Below are positions 37,677-45,643 of a stretch of DNA of 64,000 nt, piece by piece. The first letter of the stretch is position 1. Each line of letters opens with the position of its first letter. A program made the position numbers and the translations under genes. The DNA comes from Noviherbaspirillum saxi (GTDB lineage Bacteria > Pseudomonadota > Gammaproteobacteria > Burkholderiales > Burkholderiaceae_D): NCBI RefSeq assembly GCF_003591035.1, contig NZ_QYUO01000002.1:1240001-1304000 (forward strand). Direction: 5' to 3'. The notes under the pieces were generated by a model, which did no database searches, had not been told where the DNA came from, and saw only the letters and a program-made list of their open reading frames with translations.

Positions 37677-38030
37677 TTACTTCAATGTTTTCAGGTAGGC
37701 GATAAGGTCTTGCCGTGATTTTTCATCGGAAACCGCCACTCCCATCCGCTGGCCAGGTACGGTTTTCTCAGGATTGGCCAACCACATGTCGAGTGTCTTC
37801 TCGTTCCATACGATGTTGGCGCTTTTCAAGGCTGGGCTGTAATCAAAGCCCGGAACGGTGCCGGCCTTTCTGCCGAACACACCTCGATGCGACGGGCCGG
37901 CTATGCTGGCATCGACCGCATGGCATGCCATGCAGTTAGCCGCATAGAGAAGTTTTCCAGTGCCGGCATCGCCGGCAGCAAATGCTGACGCTGCCTGCGC
38001 CAGCGCGATCAAAATAAGAATGGGTCTCAT
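37677..38030 (-). CDS. Small periplasmic cytochrome c (class I)
   Basis: A 117-residue monohaem cytochrome c. A signal peptide ends near ASAFA, the haem motif is CMACH, and the distal methionine is in GQRMGVAV; the C-terminal helix is QDLIAYLKTLK. GGAGGG precedes the ATG at 38030. It may feed electrons to the nearby oxidase. It lies between folE2 and a ferritin-like gene on the same strand. Confidence 0.92.
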   Translation of the reverse strand: MRPILILIALAQAASAFAAGDAGTGKLLYAANCMACHAVDASIAGPSHRGVFGRKAGTVPGFDYSPALKSANIVWNEKTLDMWLANPEKTVPGQRMGVAVSDEKSRQDLIAYLKTLK

Positions 38031-38091
38031 GGGCCCTCCATTCGTCATCGGTATGGCCGGGGCCATGCCCGGCCACCAGCGCTACCAGCGT

Positions 38092-38673
38092 TTATGCGCC
38101 GAACATCATTGCGTTTGGAAGAGGCTGTCCAAGGGCATTGTTAAGAATGGCCCAGTGCGATACTTCATCGGCGGCAAGCCGCCCCGCCACTTTTGCCAAC
38201 GCCGTGCTGTTAAAGGAAGGGATAACGGCGAGGTAGGCATTCGTTGCGCCAAGTTCCAGAGACAGTGCAAGGCGCAGAATATCTTCCTGCGTCTTGAGCG
38301 TACCGGCATTCAATGCCTTCGCATAGATGTCGAGCGGCTTCTCGTCTACCGCCTTGCCTCCGAGCTTGTTGATCGTTGCAATGAGCAGGTCGCGATGAAT
38401 CTTGTGATCATCCTGGAACTTGACGGCCACATCTAGGACAGGTTTTTGCAGCAGTCCGCTTTTTGCACCCAGTGTGTATGCCGCGATTCCCTGATGCTCC
38501 AGGCCGAGCGCCACATTCAATATTCCGACATCGTTTGCCGAATCGTCTTTTGCGCCTGCCGCTCGCACATCCTTTCCTGCTAACAGTAATACCGCTCCAA
38601 CGGACAAAGCGCCAGCGGAGGTATTACATAAAAAGGCACGCCGATTAATTTCTTTCGTAAGCTGTTGTTGCAT
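38092..38673 (-). CDS. Ferritin-like domain protein with Tat-like signal
   Basis: A 193-residue protein. An N-terminal NRRAFL followed by a hydrophobic stretch (LSVGAVLLLAG) looks like a twin-arginine export signal. The mature part is a four-helix ferritin-like fold, with LGLEHQGIAAY, DDHKIHRD and ADEVSHWAIL providing likely carboxylate and histidine metal ligands. GGAG lies eight bases before the ATG. Function is unknown; a periplasmic diiron role fits. It is divergent from the SufR-like regulator. Confidence 0.82.
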   Translation of the reverse strand: MQQQLTKEINRRAFLCNTSAGALSVGAVLLLAGKDVRAAGAKDDSANDVGILNVALGLEHQGIAAYTLGAKSGLLQKPVLDVAVKFQDDHKIHRDLLIATINKLGGKAVDEKPLDIYAKALNAGTLKTQEDILRLALSLELGATNAYLAVIPSFNSTALAKVAGRLAADEVSHWAILNNALGQPLPNAMMFGA

Positions 38674-38804
38674 GATGTACTGCTCCCATATAGCGCCGAT
38701 GCTTCCCGTTAGGCACAAGCAAACGGCCAATTAATGACAGCTGACTGGCGCTGTCCCATCTTTATGCGCATTAAGAAATTACAGAATAGATTACATAGAT
38801 AACT

Positions 38805-38869
38805 TTGTACAGTTAAATATGTCAAAAGTATTTATACGTAAAATGCGCTAAACTGTCCTTGTCATACAA
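38805..38869. promoter_or_regulatory. Dyad in the gap between ferritin-like and SufR-like genes
   Basis: In an AT-rich 216-base divergent gap, TTGTACAGTT (38805-38814) is mirrored by AACTGT (38851-38856) and TACAA (38865-38869). The symmetry is imperfect. It could be an autoregulatory operator of the neighbouring iron-sulfur-type regulator; the evidence is only position and partial dyad. Confidence 0.25.
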
Positions 38870-38889
38870 GCGAAATGATTGGAGCTTTT

Positions 38890-39525
38890 ATGCTTGAGAT
38901 ACTTGGTGGAAGGCAGCGGGAACTGCTCGAACTGTTGCAGAAAAATAAGGTTGGCATGACTGCGGATGGTTTATCCGAAGGGCTTGCCATTACGCGCAAT
39001 GCAGTGCGTCAGCATCTGGCGACGCTGGAAAATGACGGCTTGGTAAAGAAGGGACTGACGCGCGCATCGGGTGGCCGTCCGGAACAGCTATATGTCCTCA
39101 CCGAAAAAGGACAGGAATGTTTCCCGCGTCATTATTCGTGGTTCGCGCAGTTGCTGGTCGAATCGATTGAAGAAGAAGTCGGCAAGGAAGGATTTGCGGA
39201 GCGTCTCGACCTCATCGGCGAGCGCGTTGGAAGGCAATTGCTTCGCCAGCATCATGAGCTGTCCACGCCGGCAGACAAGATAGAGGCGCTGTCGGCGGCA
39301 ATGAAAGACCTGGGCTACAACGCACACACGCAGGCAGATGAACAGGGCGCAGCGGTCATCGAAGCGGACAATTGCGTCTTCCATAACCTCGCGATGAAGA
39401 ATCCGAATGTGTGTCGATTTGATCTGGCGTTGTTATCGACCTTTTCGGGATGCGAGGTAGAGCATCAGGAATGCATGGCGAAAAACGGAAACGTTTGCCG
39501 ATTCCGTTTCAAGGAACCGTCCTGA
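38890..39525 (+). CDS. SufR-like iron-sulfur transcriptional regulator
   Basis: A 211-residue winged-helix regulator: QRELLELLQKNKVGMTADGL, in part ELLQKNKVGMTADGL, then the recognition helix ITRNAVRQHLATLENDGLV. The C-terminal part has four cysteines in the order NCVFHN, NVCRFD, GCEVEHQEC and NVCRF, the pattern expected to hold an Fe-S cluster as in SufR. The ATG at 38890 has GGAGC upstream; the ATG at 38875 lacks a ribosome-binding site. It faces the ferritin-like, cytochrome c and folE2 genes, which may be its targets. Confidence 0.82.
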   Translation: MLEILGGRQRELLELLQKNKVGMTADGLSEGLAITRNAVRQHLATLENDGLVKKGLTRASGGRPEQLYVLTEKGQECFPRHYSWFAQLLVESIEEEVGKEGFAERLDLIGERVGRQLLRQHHELSTPADKIEALSAAMKDLGYNAHTQADEQGAAVIEADNCVFHNLAMKNPNVCRFDLALLSTFSGCEVEHQECMAKNGNVCRFRFKEPS

Positions 39526-39544
39526 AGCCACGGACTGGGGTCCA

Positions 39545-40057
39545 TTACTCACCGCTCGATTCGAGCGCACCGAGCAGTTTGATCAGGCGCGCGTCAAGCG
39601 CTGCGCGCTCGGACGGTTTAAGGGCGGCCAGTATCCGGTGCTCGTTTTCCACATGCGCTTCAACCGCGCGATCGATCAGCTCCAGTCCGGCAGGCGTTAG
39701 TTGCACCAGCATGCTGCGGGCATCTTCCGGATTCGGAACGCGCCGAACCAATCCACTTCCTTCGAGCCGTTGCAGGCGATGAGTCATCGTCCCGGAAGTT
39801 ACCATCAAGGCTGAAAACAATACGGTTGGAGCCAGGCAATACGGCGTGCCGGAACGCCGCAGCGTGGCAAGCACATCGAATTCCCAACCGCTGAGTCCAA
39901 ATGCAGCGAAAGTCTCGTCCAGCTTGCGCTGCAATAACGCCGCGCAGCGCTTCACCCTGCCTATGGTTCCCATAGGACTGACATCAAGGTCAGGACGCTC
40001 CCTGCGCCACTGCTCAAGAATGGCATCTACTGCATCGGCCGGTCGTTCAGCACTCAT
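39545..40057 (-). CDS. MarR-family transcriptional regulator
   Basis: A 170-residue MarR regulator with a winged helix: WEFDVLATLRRSG, MVTSGTMTHRLQRLEGSGLVRR (in part TSGTMTHRLQRLE) and wing residues NPEDARSMLVQLTPAG. The N-terminal extension of about 30 residues is usual in this subgroup. It is divergent from a DMT-family exporter, and the gap contains repeated 16-base palindromes that are probably its operators. It most likely represses the exporter until a small ligand binds. Confidence 0.92.
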   Translation of the reverse strand: MSAERPADAVDAILEQWRRERPDLDVSPMGTIGRVKRCAALLQRKLDETFAAFGLSGWEFDVLATLRRSGTPYCLAPTVLFSALMVTSGTMTHRLQRLEGSGLVRRVPNPEDARSMLVQLTPAGLELIDRAVEAHVENEHRILAALKPSERAALDARLIKLLGALESSGE

Positions 40058-40118
40058 CGGTCACTCCCTGTTTACCTCGAAACCAAGATTATATGGTACG
40101 CGTCTGTTCCAATTAATT

Positions 40119-40190
40119 ATCTCGATATAAAGACACTATTTATCTTGATATCGAGATTTATGCTACACTGATTTATCTTCAATTCAAGAC
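40119..40190. promoter_or_regulatory. Three MarR operator-like palindromes
   Basis: Three 16-base near-palindromes share one consensus, ATCTYGATATCAAGAY: ATCTCGATATAAAGAC (40119-40134), ATCTTGATATCGAGAT (40142-40157) and ATCTTCAATTCAAGAC (40175-40190). Starts are 23 and 33 bases apart, close to two and three helical turns. A weaker fourth copy, ACCTCGAAACCAAGAT, lies at 40074-40089 next to the marR start. They cover the divergent promoter region of the MarR gene and the exporter. Confidence 0.7.
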
Positions 40191-40211
40191 AAAACAATGT
40201 CTAGGAAAACT

Positions 40212-41078
40212 ATGAACACCATGAAAGCGACGTGGCCGGACACCTTGCTGACCGCATTGGCGCCGGCAATCTGGGGTTCCACCTATATCGTCGCCACCGA
40301 AATGCTGCCGCCGGACCAGCCGTTTACCGCCGCGCTGATTCGTACCCTGCCAGCCGGCATCATGCTGACGTTGATCTGCAGGCGCCTGCCAAAAACGCTT
40401 GGATGGACGCGGTTACTCGTGCTTGCTGCCTTGAACATCGGTGCCTTTCAAGCCTTGCTGTTTATAGCTGCCTATCGTTTGCCGGGTGGGCTGGCGGCCG
40501 TCCTCGGAGCGATCCAGCCGCTGCTGGTCATGGCATTGGCATGGCTCGTCGACCGGCGCCAGCCCGCATGGATGGCTGTCTGGGCGAGCGTGTTCGGCGT
40601 GCTGGGAATGGCCGCCCTGCTGCTCTCGCCCGATGCCATCTGGGAGCCGGTCGGCGCGATGTCCGCACTTGCCGGTGCCGCCTGCATGGCCACAGGCACT
40701 TATCTCTCGAGACGCTGGCGGTCCGACATGCCGGTACTTGCCTTCACCGGCTGGCAACTGCTGGCAGGCGGCCTGATGCTGGCTCCGCTTGCACTGCTGA
40801 TCGATCCGCCGCTGCCGACGCTCGGTGCGATGCAGGTCCTGGCTTACGCCTATCTATCCATTGTCGGCGCCTTGCTGGCTTACGCATTATGGTTTCGCGG
40901 CATAGCGCGGCTATCGCCGGTCGCCGTGTCATCGCTTGGACTGCTGAGTCCATTGACCGCGGTTGCCCTCGGATGGGCTCTGCTGGGTCAAAGCATGAAT
41001 GGCCTGTCGCTACTCGCACTGCTCGTGGTACTTGGCAGCATTCTGGCCGTGCAATGGTCTGCACGGCCGCAGGCTTGA
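40212..41078 (+). CDS. EamA/DMT-family transporter
   Basis: A 288-residue inner-membrane transporter with ten predicted helices in two EamA repeats (APAIWGSTYIVATEMLPP, then YAYLSIVGALLAYALWFRGI). Members export amino acids, purines or other metabolites. ATG at 40212 (AGGA five bases upstream) is favoured over 40197. It is divergent from a MarR regulator, the PecS/PecM-type arrangement, so expression is probably induced by the compound it exports. Confidence 0.88.
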   Translation: MNTMKATWPDTLLTALAPAIWGSTYIVATEMLPPDQPFTAALIRTLPAGIMLTLICRRLPKTLGWTRLLVLAALNIGAFQALLFIAAYRLPGGLAAVLGAIQPLLVMALAWLVDRRQPAWMAVWASVFGVLGMAALLLSPDAIWEPVGAMSALAGAACMATGTYLSRRWRSDMPVLAFTGWQLLAGGLMLAPLALLIDPPLPTLGAMQVLAYAYLSIVGALLAYALWFRGIARLSPVAVSSLGLLSPLTAVALGWALLGQSMNGLSLLALLVVLGSILAVQWSARPQA

Positions 41079-41143
41079 TCCGCCATACCGCTGCATGCGG
41101 TCGCCAGCTGTTTTTTCTACACACTTAATCAACGGGACATCGA

Positions 41144-41761
41144 ATGGACAAAACTATTCAGACACTTATCGAATCGCGCGTATCGACGAATTATTACGAT
41201 ACGGACAAGGACGTATCAGAGGACAAAATCAGATCACTGGTTCGCCTCGCCAGTCTTGCGCCTTCGGCCTATAACTTCCAGAACTGGAAATTCATCGCCG
41301 TGCGCACACGGGACGCGAAGCAGCGACTGGCAGCATTGTCGTACGGCCAGCAAAAAGTGCTGGATGCGCCGCTCACTTTCATCATTTGCGGCACGCTGAA
41401 AGCGCATGAAGCATTGCCTCGCATCCTGCAACCGTCGGTCGAGCACGGGGTGATTGACACAACGGTATTCGACAGCTGGGTAAGGAAGGCGAAAAGAACC
41501 CATACGGATGATCCACAACTGCAGCGTGACGAAGCTGTCCGATCCGCTTCCCTGGCAGCCATGACGCTGATGCTGGCTGCGGAAGGAATGGGATTATCGA
41601 CCGGCCCGATGGGCGGATTTGATCCCATCGGCCTGGCAAGCGAATTTCAGCTGGCGGCGAACGAGGTGCCGGTGATGCTGGTGACCGTCGGTTATGCCGC
41701 ACCAGGAAACTGGCCGCGGAAGCCGCGCAGGCCGAACGAAGAGATTCTGGAGTTTGTTTGA
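41144..41761 (+). CDS. Nitroreductase-family FMN oxidoreductase
   Basis: A 205-residue protein with the FMN-binding N terminus of the family (ESRVSTNYYD, ASLAPSAYNFQNWKF) and the C-terminal GLSTGPMGGFDP and VTVGYAAPGNWPRKPRR. It reduces nitroaromatics, quinones or similar electrophiles with NAD(P)H. It follows the DMT exporter by 65 bases on the same strand and may belong to the same MarR-controlled unit. Confidence 0.88.
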   Translation: MDKTIQTLIESRVSTNYYDTDKDVSEDKIRSLVRLASLAPSAYNFQNWKFIAVRTRDAKQRLAALSYGQQKVLDAPLTFIICGTLKAHEALPRILQPSVEHGVIDTTVFDSWVRKAKRTHTDDPQLQRDEAVRSASLAAMTLMLAAEGMGLSTGPMGGFDPIGLASEFQLAANEVPVMLVTVGYAAPGNWPRKPRRPNEEILEFV

Positions 41762-41779
41762 GCGTCTATTAAGCGTCTA

Positions 41780-42904
41780 TTAACGCCGCCCCGTGGATAT
41801 CGCCGACTTTTCGATAGCCGCCAGGCGGCGTGCAAGCTGGGGATGAAGCCAGTTATAGCCGCCCGGCTGGTTTGCCGCATCCTGTTCCGACAAACGCTTC
41901 AGGAAATCGCGGTATGCCAGGACCTTATAGCGGCTTCTGGCCAGCATCTGTAACGCGAGTTGATCGGCCTTGATATCTTCTTCGGCGGAATAAGGTTTCA
42001 GCGCCATGACGGCTGCATCCATGTCGGTCACGCTCCCGATGGACCGCAGCCGGTCGATGATTGCCGCCATCGCCCGGGTATCCTGCTTCGTGCTCAGGTT
42101 ACGGGCGAACTCGCCGGCTATCACAAACGCCAGTTCCTCGTCGGACTGTACGAAATCCAGCATGCCTCGCGTCACCATGACCCGATAGCCATCGGAATAG
42201 CTGGCGATGGCATTCGAATTCCCCAGCTCGATACCGAAGGCGCAGGCTTCAGTCAGGGGAACAGTCAGTGACATCTCTTGGTCCTGGCGGGAAAGCGTGA
42301 CGTCGACCTGTTCCTTGCCGCGGGTTTCCGCACCAACAAGGATCGCCGCTTCCCGCTCGGCCTCGGCTCCTGCCGGCAATGGTTGGCCATTGATTTCGAG
42401 AAGGATGTCGCCCTTCCTGATCCCGGCGCTATGCGCGCCGCCCTGGGAAATCACTTCAAACACCTGCAGGCGTTCGCCCAGCCCTAATGCTGCACTGGCC
42501 GCGTCGCTGTAGCGCTGGGTGTAGGAATACCTGTTCTTGGCAGTAAATCCGAGTATCCGGCGTGCATTGTTCGGACACGACTGTACATTGCGGATCATGA
42601 GATTGCCGGCGACCTCGTACAAACGGCTGTAGGCGGATACCCAGGAACGAAGAAACTCAAGTTCCTGGGGCGGAACCAGCTCCACCATGTCCTTGACCTG
42701 GGTTGAGCCCAGGTCCACGGAATAGACTTCAGTCGCGCTGCTCGGCTCGGCGACGGGAGGCGCGACCGGTACTTGAGGCACGGGCATACGGCTTGCCGGC
42801 GTTGCGGGCGTGTCCAGTCTTACCCGCGTCGCACAACCTGCCGAGATCAACACCAGCAATAAAACCAGCGGCAAGCGTGCCTGCCTTTTTAAAGATCGAT
42901 TCAT
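41780..42904 (-). CDS. Lipoprotein with PDZ and zinc-ligand-less M48 protease domain
   Basis: A 374-residue lipoprotein (lipobox ISAGC, Cys24). A PDZ-like domain (GGAHSAGIRKGDILLEINGQ) sits at about residues 140-215 inside an M48-like fold. The M48 context is clear (MVTRGMLDFVQSDEELAFVI, and later YNWLHPQLARRLA). But HExxH is GEFAR at 264-268: Glu is kept, both zinc-binding His are lost, and the third ligand region reads DIKAD instead of ExxAD. It is thus probably a non-catalytic scaffold or chaperone. It lies beside oxidase assembly genes. Confidence 0.82.
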   Translation of the reverse strand: MNRSLKRQARLPLVLLLVLISAGCATRVRLDTPATPASRMPVPQVPVAPPVAEPSSATEVYSVDLGSTQVKDMVELVPPQELEFLRSWVSAYSRLYEVAGNLMIRNVQSCPNNARRILGFTAKNRYSYTQRYSDAASAALGLGERLQVFEVISQGGAHSAGIRKGDILLEINGQPLPAGAEAEREAAILVGAETRGKEQVDVTLSRQDQEMSLTVPLTEACAFGIELGNSNAIASYSDGYRVMVTRGMLDFVQSDEELAFVIAGEFARNLSTKQDTRAMAAIIDRLRSIGSVTDMDAAVMALKPYSAEEDIKADQLALQMLARSRYKVLAYRDFLKRLSEQDAANQPGGYNWLHPQLARRLAAIEKSAISTGRR

Positions 42905-43052
42905 GCCATTTCTTTCCTTGGGCTGTACAGTTTATGCGTCACGGCAACATGGTACAAAGGTTTGCTTAGACCAAGCTTAGCAGGCCGCAAAAAAGTTGTT
43001 CGGAGACCGATCTGCAATCGCCCCGATGTTGATCTTCATGTCCCGAGTCAGT

Positions 43053-43421
43053 CTATTTCAGGGTGTACAGATAAGCCGCGATATCCTTCGCCTCGGCTTC
43101 GGATAGTCCAAGGTTGGGCATGGCGCTGCGTGGATCGATCGCTGCCGGGTTACGCAACCAGCGCACCATCTGTTCGGGGGTATTGGGAATCACGCCGCCA
43201 AGATAGGCGCGCTGCGCGATCTTGTGCAGCGGCGGGCCCACGTTGCTGCCCTGATTCAAGGCGCCCGGGATCGCATGGCATGCAATACATCCATAGCGGG
43301 CGACGGCTTCTTTACCGCGCTCCGCATCGCCGAGCGCGGCAGATACGGCTTCGTCCTGGCCGCACCCGGCTACGCTCAGGATAAGCAGCAACCCGTACAG
43401 CAGCTGACGTGCCGTGGCCAC
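43053..43421 (-). CDS. Lipoprotein cytochrome c
   Basis: A 122-residue monohaem cytochrome c. From the GTG at 43421 the protein begins with a normal lipoprotein signal (LLLILSVAGC). The haem motif is CIACH, the distal methionine is in SAMPNLGL, and the C-terminal helix is DIAAYLYTLK. The longer frame to 43460 would overlap ctaG and spoil the signal peptide. GGAAAG lies a few bases upstream of the GTG. It probably donates electrons to the second oxidase. Confidence 0.85.
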   Translation of the reverse strand: MATARQLLYGLLLILSVAGCGQDEAVSAALGDAERGKEAVARYGCIACHAIPGALNQGSNVGPPLHKIAQRAYLGGVIPNTPEQMVRWLRNPAAIDPRSAMPNLGLSEAEAKDIAAYLYTLK

Positions 43422-43425
43422 CGCG

Positions 43426-44484
43426 TCAGCTTTCCGCCCGGACTGGCCTGTGCGGCGCAATCAGCTGCACAGCATAGGCCAGTCCAGCTATCACGAATGC
43501 AAAGCCCGCCGGCACCCACATGATGAGACCGCCCAGTTGCTGATCTTCCAGCAGCGTCAATCCCCACTCGGTCGATCTCCCTGCGTACACCGGATACCAG
43601 GAACGCGGGGAAAAGGTCAGCAAGGCGCCCAGCATGCCCGTATGGATCGCGGTGGTCAGCACATACAGCACTGCGCCGCCACGATGCAGTTGCGATGCGG
43701 AGCCGCTCAATGAAGACCAGAACAGCAGCGAGGAAAGCAGGAAGCTCACGTGCTGCGCCGTATGCATGGCGGCGCTCTCGACACCCGCCTGGAACAGGCT
43801 GGGGCTATGCCAACTCCACAGCACCAGCACATGTTGTGACCATGCAAACAGAGGCTGATGCAGCACCCGCCAGATCCGGCCTACCGGTCCGGCCTGCAGC
43901 GTGACGGCGATGGCGCCGCGCATTGCGGGAGGGAATGCCCATATGAATGCAGCCAGCGGCTTTCCGGCCACCAGCAACGGCGCCGCCGCAAGCATCAGCA
44001 ATTCATGCTGCACCATGTGCATGGAAAACAGATCATCCGCCACGACATCCACCGGCGACAGCAGCGCAATGATCAGCACCGCCAGACCGGAGAAATAACA
44101 GGCGGCCCGCTGATAGGAAATGCCTGCGCCGCTGCGGGCTTCCCGCCATAGCCGGAACACGCCCAGCGCATACAGCCATGACGCAAGAAACAACCCGACG
44201 GCGATGTACGCATCGATGCGCCATACAAGGCAGAGCGCAAGCACAGTGACCGCGGCAAGCAGCTTGAGCGCCATGGCTGCCAACGGCGCGGCGCGTAGCG
44301 CAACATGCGCTGCGCATATCCAGCATGATAGGGCGGCGCTGGCCGCGATCCACGCTTCGACCCGCCACGCAGCGAATGCCAGCGTGTCGGCCGATGTGCT
44401 GGCGGTATGGGCGGCGGCTTCCGGCATCAGCATGGCGGCGGCGGTAAAGAGAAATGCATGCGGAAATGGAAGACTGGCTCTCAT
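43426..44484 (-). CDS. Cytochrome c oxidase assembly protein, caa3-type CtaG
   Basis: A 352-residue polytopic membrane protein of the caa3_CtaG family. Marks are MHMVQHELLMLAAAPLLVAGKPL (in part HMVQHELLMLAAAPL), WSWHSPSLFQA and QHVSFLLSSLLFW, with histidines suited to copper delivery. It helps assemble the CuA/CuB centres of caa3 oxidases. It is divergent from the subunit II gene at 44654 and followed at once by a cytochrome c. Confidence 0.9.
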   Translation of the reverse strand: MRASLPFPHAFLFTAAAMLMPEAAAHTASTSADTLAFAAWRVEAWIAASAALSCWICAAHVALRAAPLAAMALKLLAAVTVLALCLVWRIDAYIAVGLFLASWLYALGVFRLWREARSGAGISYQRAACYFSGLAVLIIALLSPVDVVADDLFSMHMVQHELLMLAAAPLLVAGKPLAAFIWAFPPAMRGAIAVTLQAGPVGRIWRVLHQPLFAWSQHVLVLWSWHSPSLFQAGVESAAMHTAQHVSFLLSSLLFWSSLSGSASQLHRGGAVLYVLTTAIHTGMLGALLTFSPRSWYPVYAGRSTEWGLTLLEDQQLGGLIMWVPAGFAFVIAGLAYAVQLIAPHRPVRAES

Positions 44485-44653
44485 TGTCCTGGCGTGCTGT
44501 TCAGTTGAAGCAAGGACTCATGTTTCAGCAATAAGTCTGCCAGCAGCCGGCCTGAATGGTATGCAATGTGCTTGGTACGCGAAAGATCATCGATACGAGG
44601 CTGCAAAGACTCGAATATTTTTTCACTTCCACTTCCATTGCCACGCACTGTCG

Positions 44654-45643
44654 ATGCCGTACAGGATCCTGCTGCTATCGCTAATGTTTACCGCCGCGCC
44701 ATCGCTCGTGCACGGGAATAGCCAGTCGGCATTGGATCCGCAAGGAGAAAACGCACAAGCGATCGCAGAAATCGCCTGGGTATTATTTACCGGTGGCGGC
44801 GTGATTTTTGCAATCGTTCTACTGTTTTTGGGCATCGCCCTGTTCGGCGTGCCAACATGGCGTTCCGCCCTCGGCCGCCGCGAACTGATCATCGGCGGCG
44901 GTGTGGTCTTTCCGGTCGTGGCGTTGTCCGCCCTGCTCGTCTATACCTTTTCATCCAGAGCCGTCGGCAAGGACGCGCGGGAAGCGACGGTGCGCATAGA
45001 AGTGACCGGCGAACTCTGGTGGTGGCGCGTGCGCTATCTCGATCAGGCAGGCAATGCACTCGCCGAAACCGCCAACGAGATACGTATTCCGGCCGGCAAT
45101 CCGGTGGATTTGCTGCTGACGAGCCGGGACGTGATTCATAGTTTCTGGGTCCCTAACCTCGCCGGCAAGCTCGACATGCTGCCCGGCCATGTCAACCGGC
45201 TGCGCTTGTTCGCGGATGCGCCCGGCGTGTTTCGTGGCCAGTGCGCGGAATATTGCGGCGCGCAGCACGCAAAGATGGCGTTCCACGTGCTGGCCGAAAC
45301 GCCGGACAGCTTTGCCGCATGGCTGGAGATCCAGAAGCAGTCTGCGCCGGAGCCTGCCGAACCCTTGCTTCTGAAAGGCCGACAGCTCTTCCTCGACAAC
45401 CGCTGCGGGCAGTGCCATGCAATACGCGGCACGCCGGCCGACGGCACACTCGGCCCGGATCTCACCCACCTCGGCAGCCGCATCTCGCTTGCGGCAGGCA
45501 TCGTACCGAACAATCCTGGCACACTGGCCGCCTGGATTACCGGCGCTCAGTCGCTCAAGCCGGGAAGCCGAATGCCATCCTTCAGGCAATTCAGCAGTGA
45601 CGACTTGAGCGCACTGACCGCCTATCTTGAAAGCCTGCGGTGA
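44654..45643 (+). CDS. Cytochrome c oxidase subunit II with C-terminal cytochrome c (second oxidase)
   Basis: A 329-residue caa3-type subunit II. A signal-like helix (residues 1-18) is followed by two membrane helices, a cupredoxin domain with CAEYCGAQHAKM (CuA ligands) and a cytochrome c domain with CGQCH and distal Met in SRMPSF. The ATG at 44654 is the first that makes a sensible signal segment; the frame runs open far upstream only because it shadows ctaG. No clear ribosome-binding site. Its end overlaps the fused subunit by four bases. Confidence 0.9.
   Translation: MPYRILLLSLMFTAAPSLVHGNSQSALDPQGENAQAIAEIAWVLFTGGGVIFAIVLLFLGIALFGVPTWRSALGRRELIIGGGVVFPVVALSALLVYTFSSRAVGKDAREATVRIEVTGELWWWRVRYLDQAGNALAETANEIRIPAGNPVDLLLTSRDVIHSFWVPNLAGKLDMLPGHVNRLRLFADAPGVFRGQCAEYCGAQHAKMAFHVLAETPDSFAAWLEIQKQSAPEPAEPLLLKGRQLFLDNRCGQCHAIRGTPADGTLGPDLTHLGSRISLAAGIVPNNPGTLAAWITGAQSLKPGSRMPSFRQFSSDDLSALTAYLESLR

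Noticed and set aside
44120..44653. N-terminal extension of the second subunit II frame
   Set aside because: Antisense to ctaG and not subunit II-like; the real start is near 44654.
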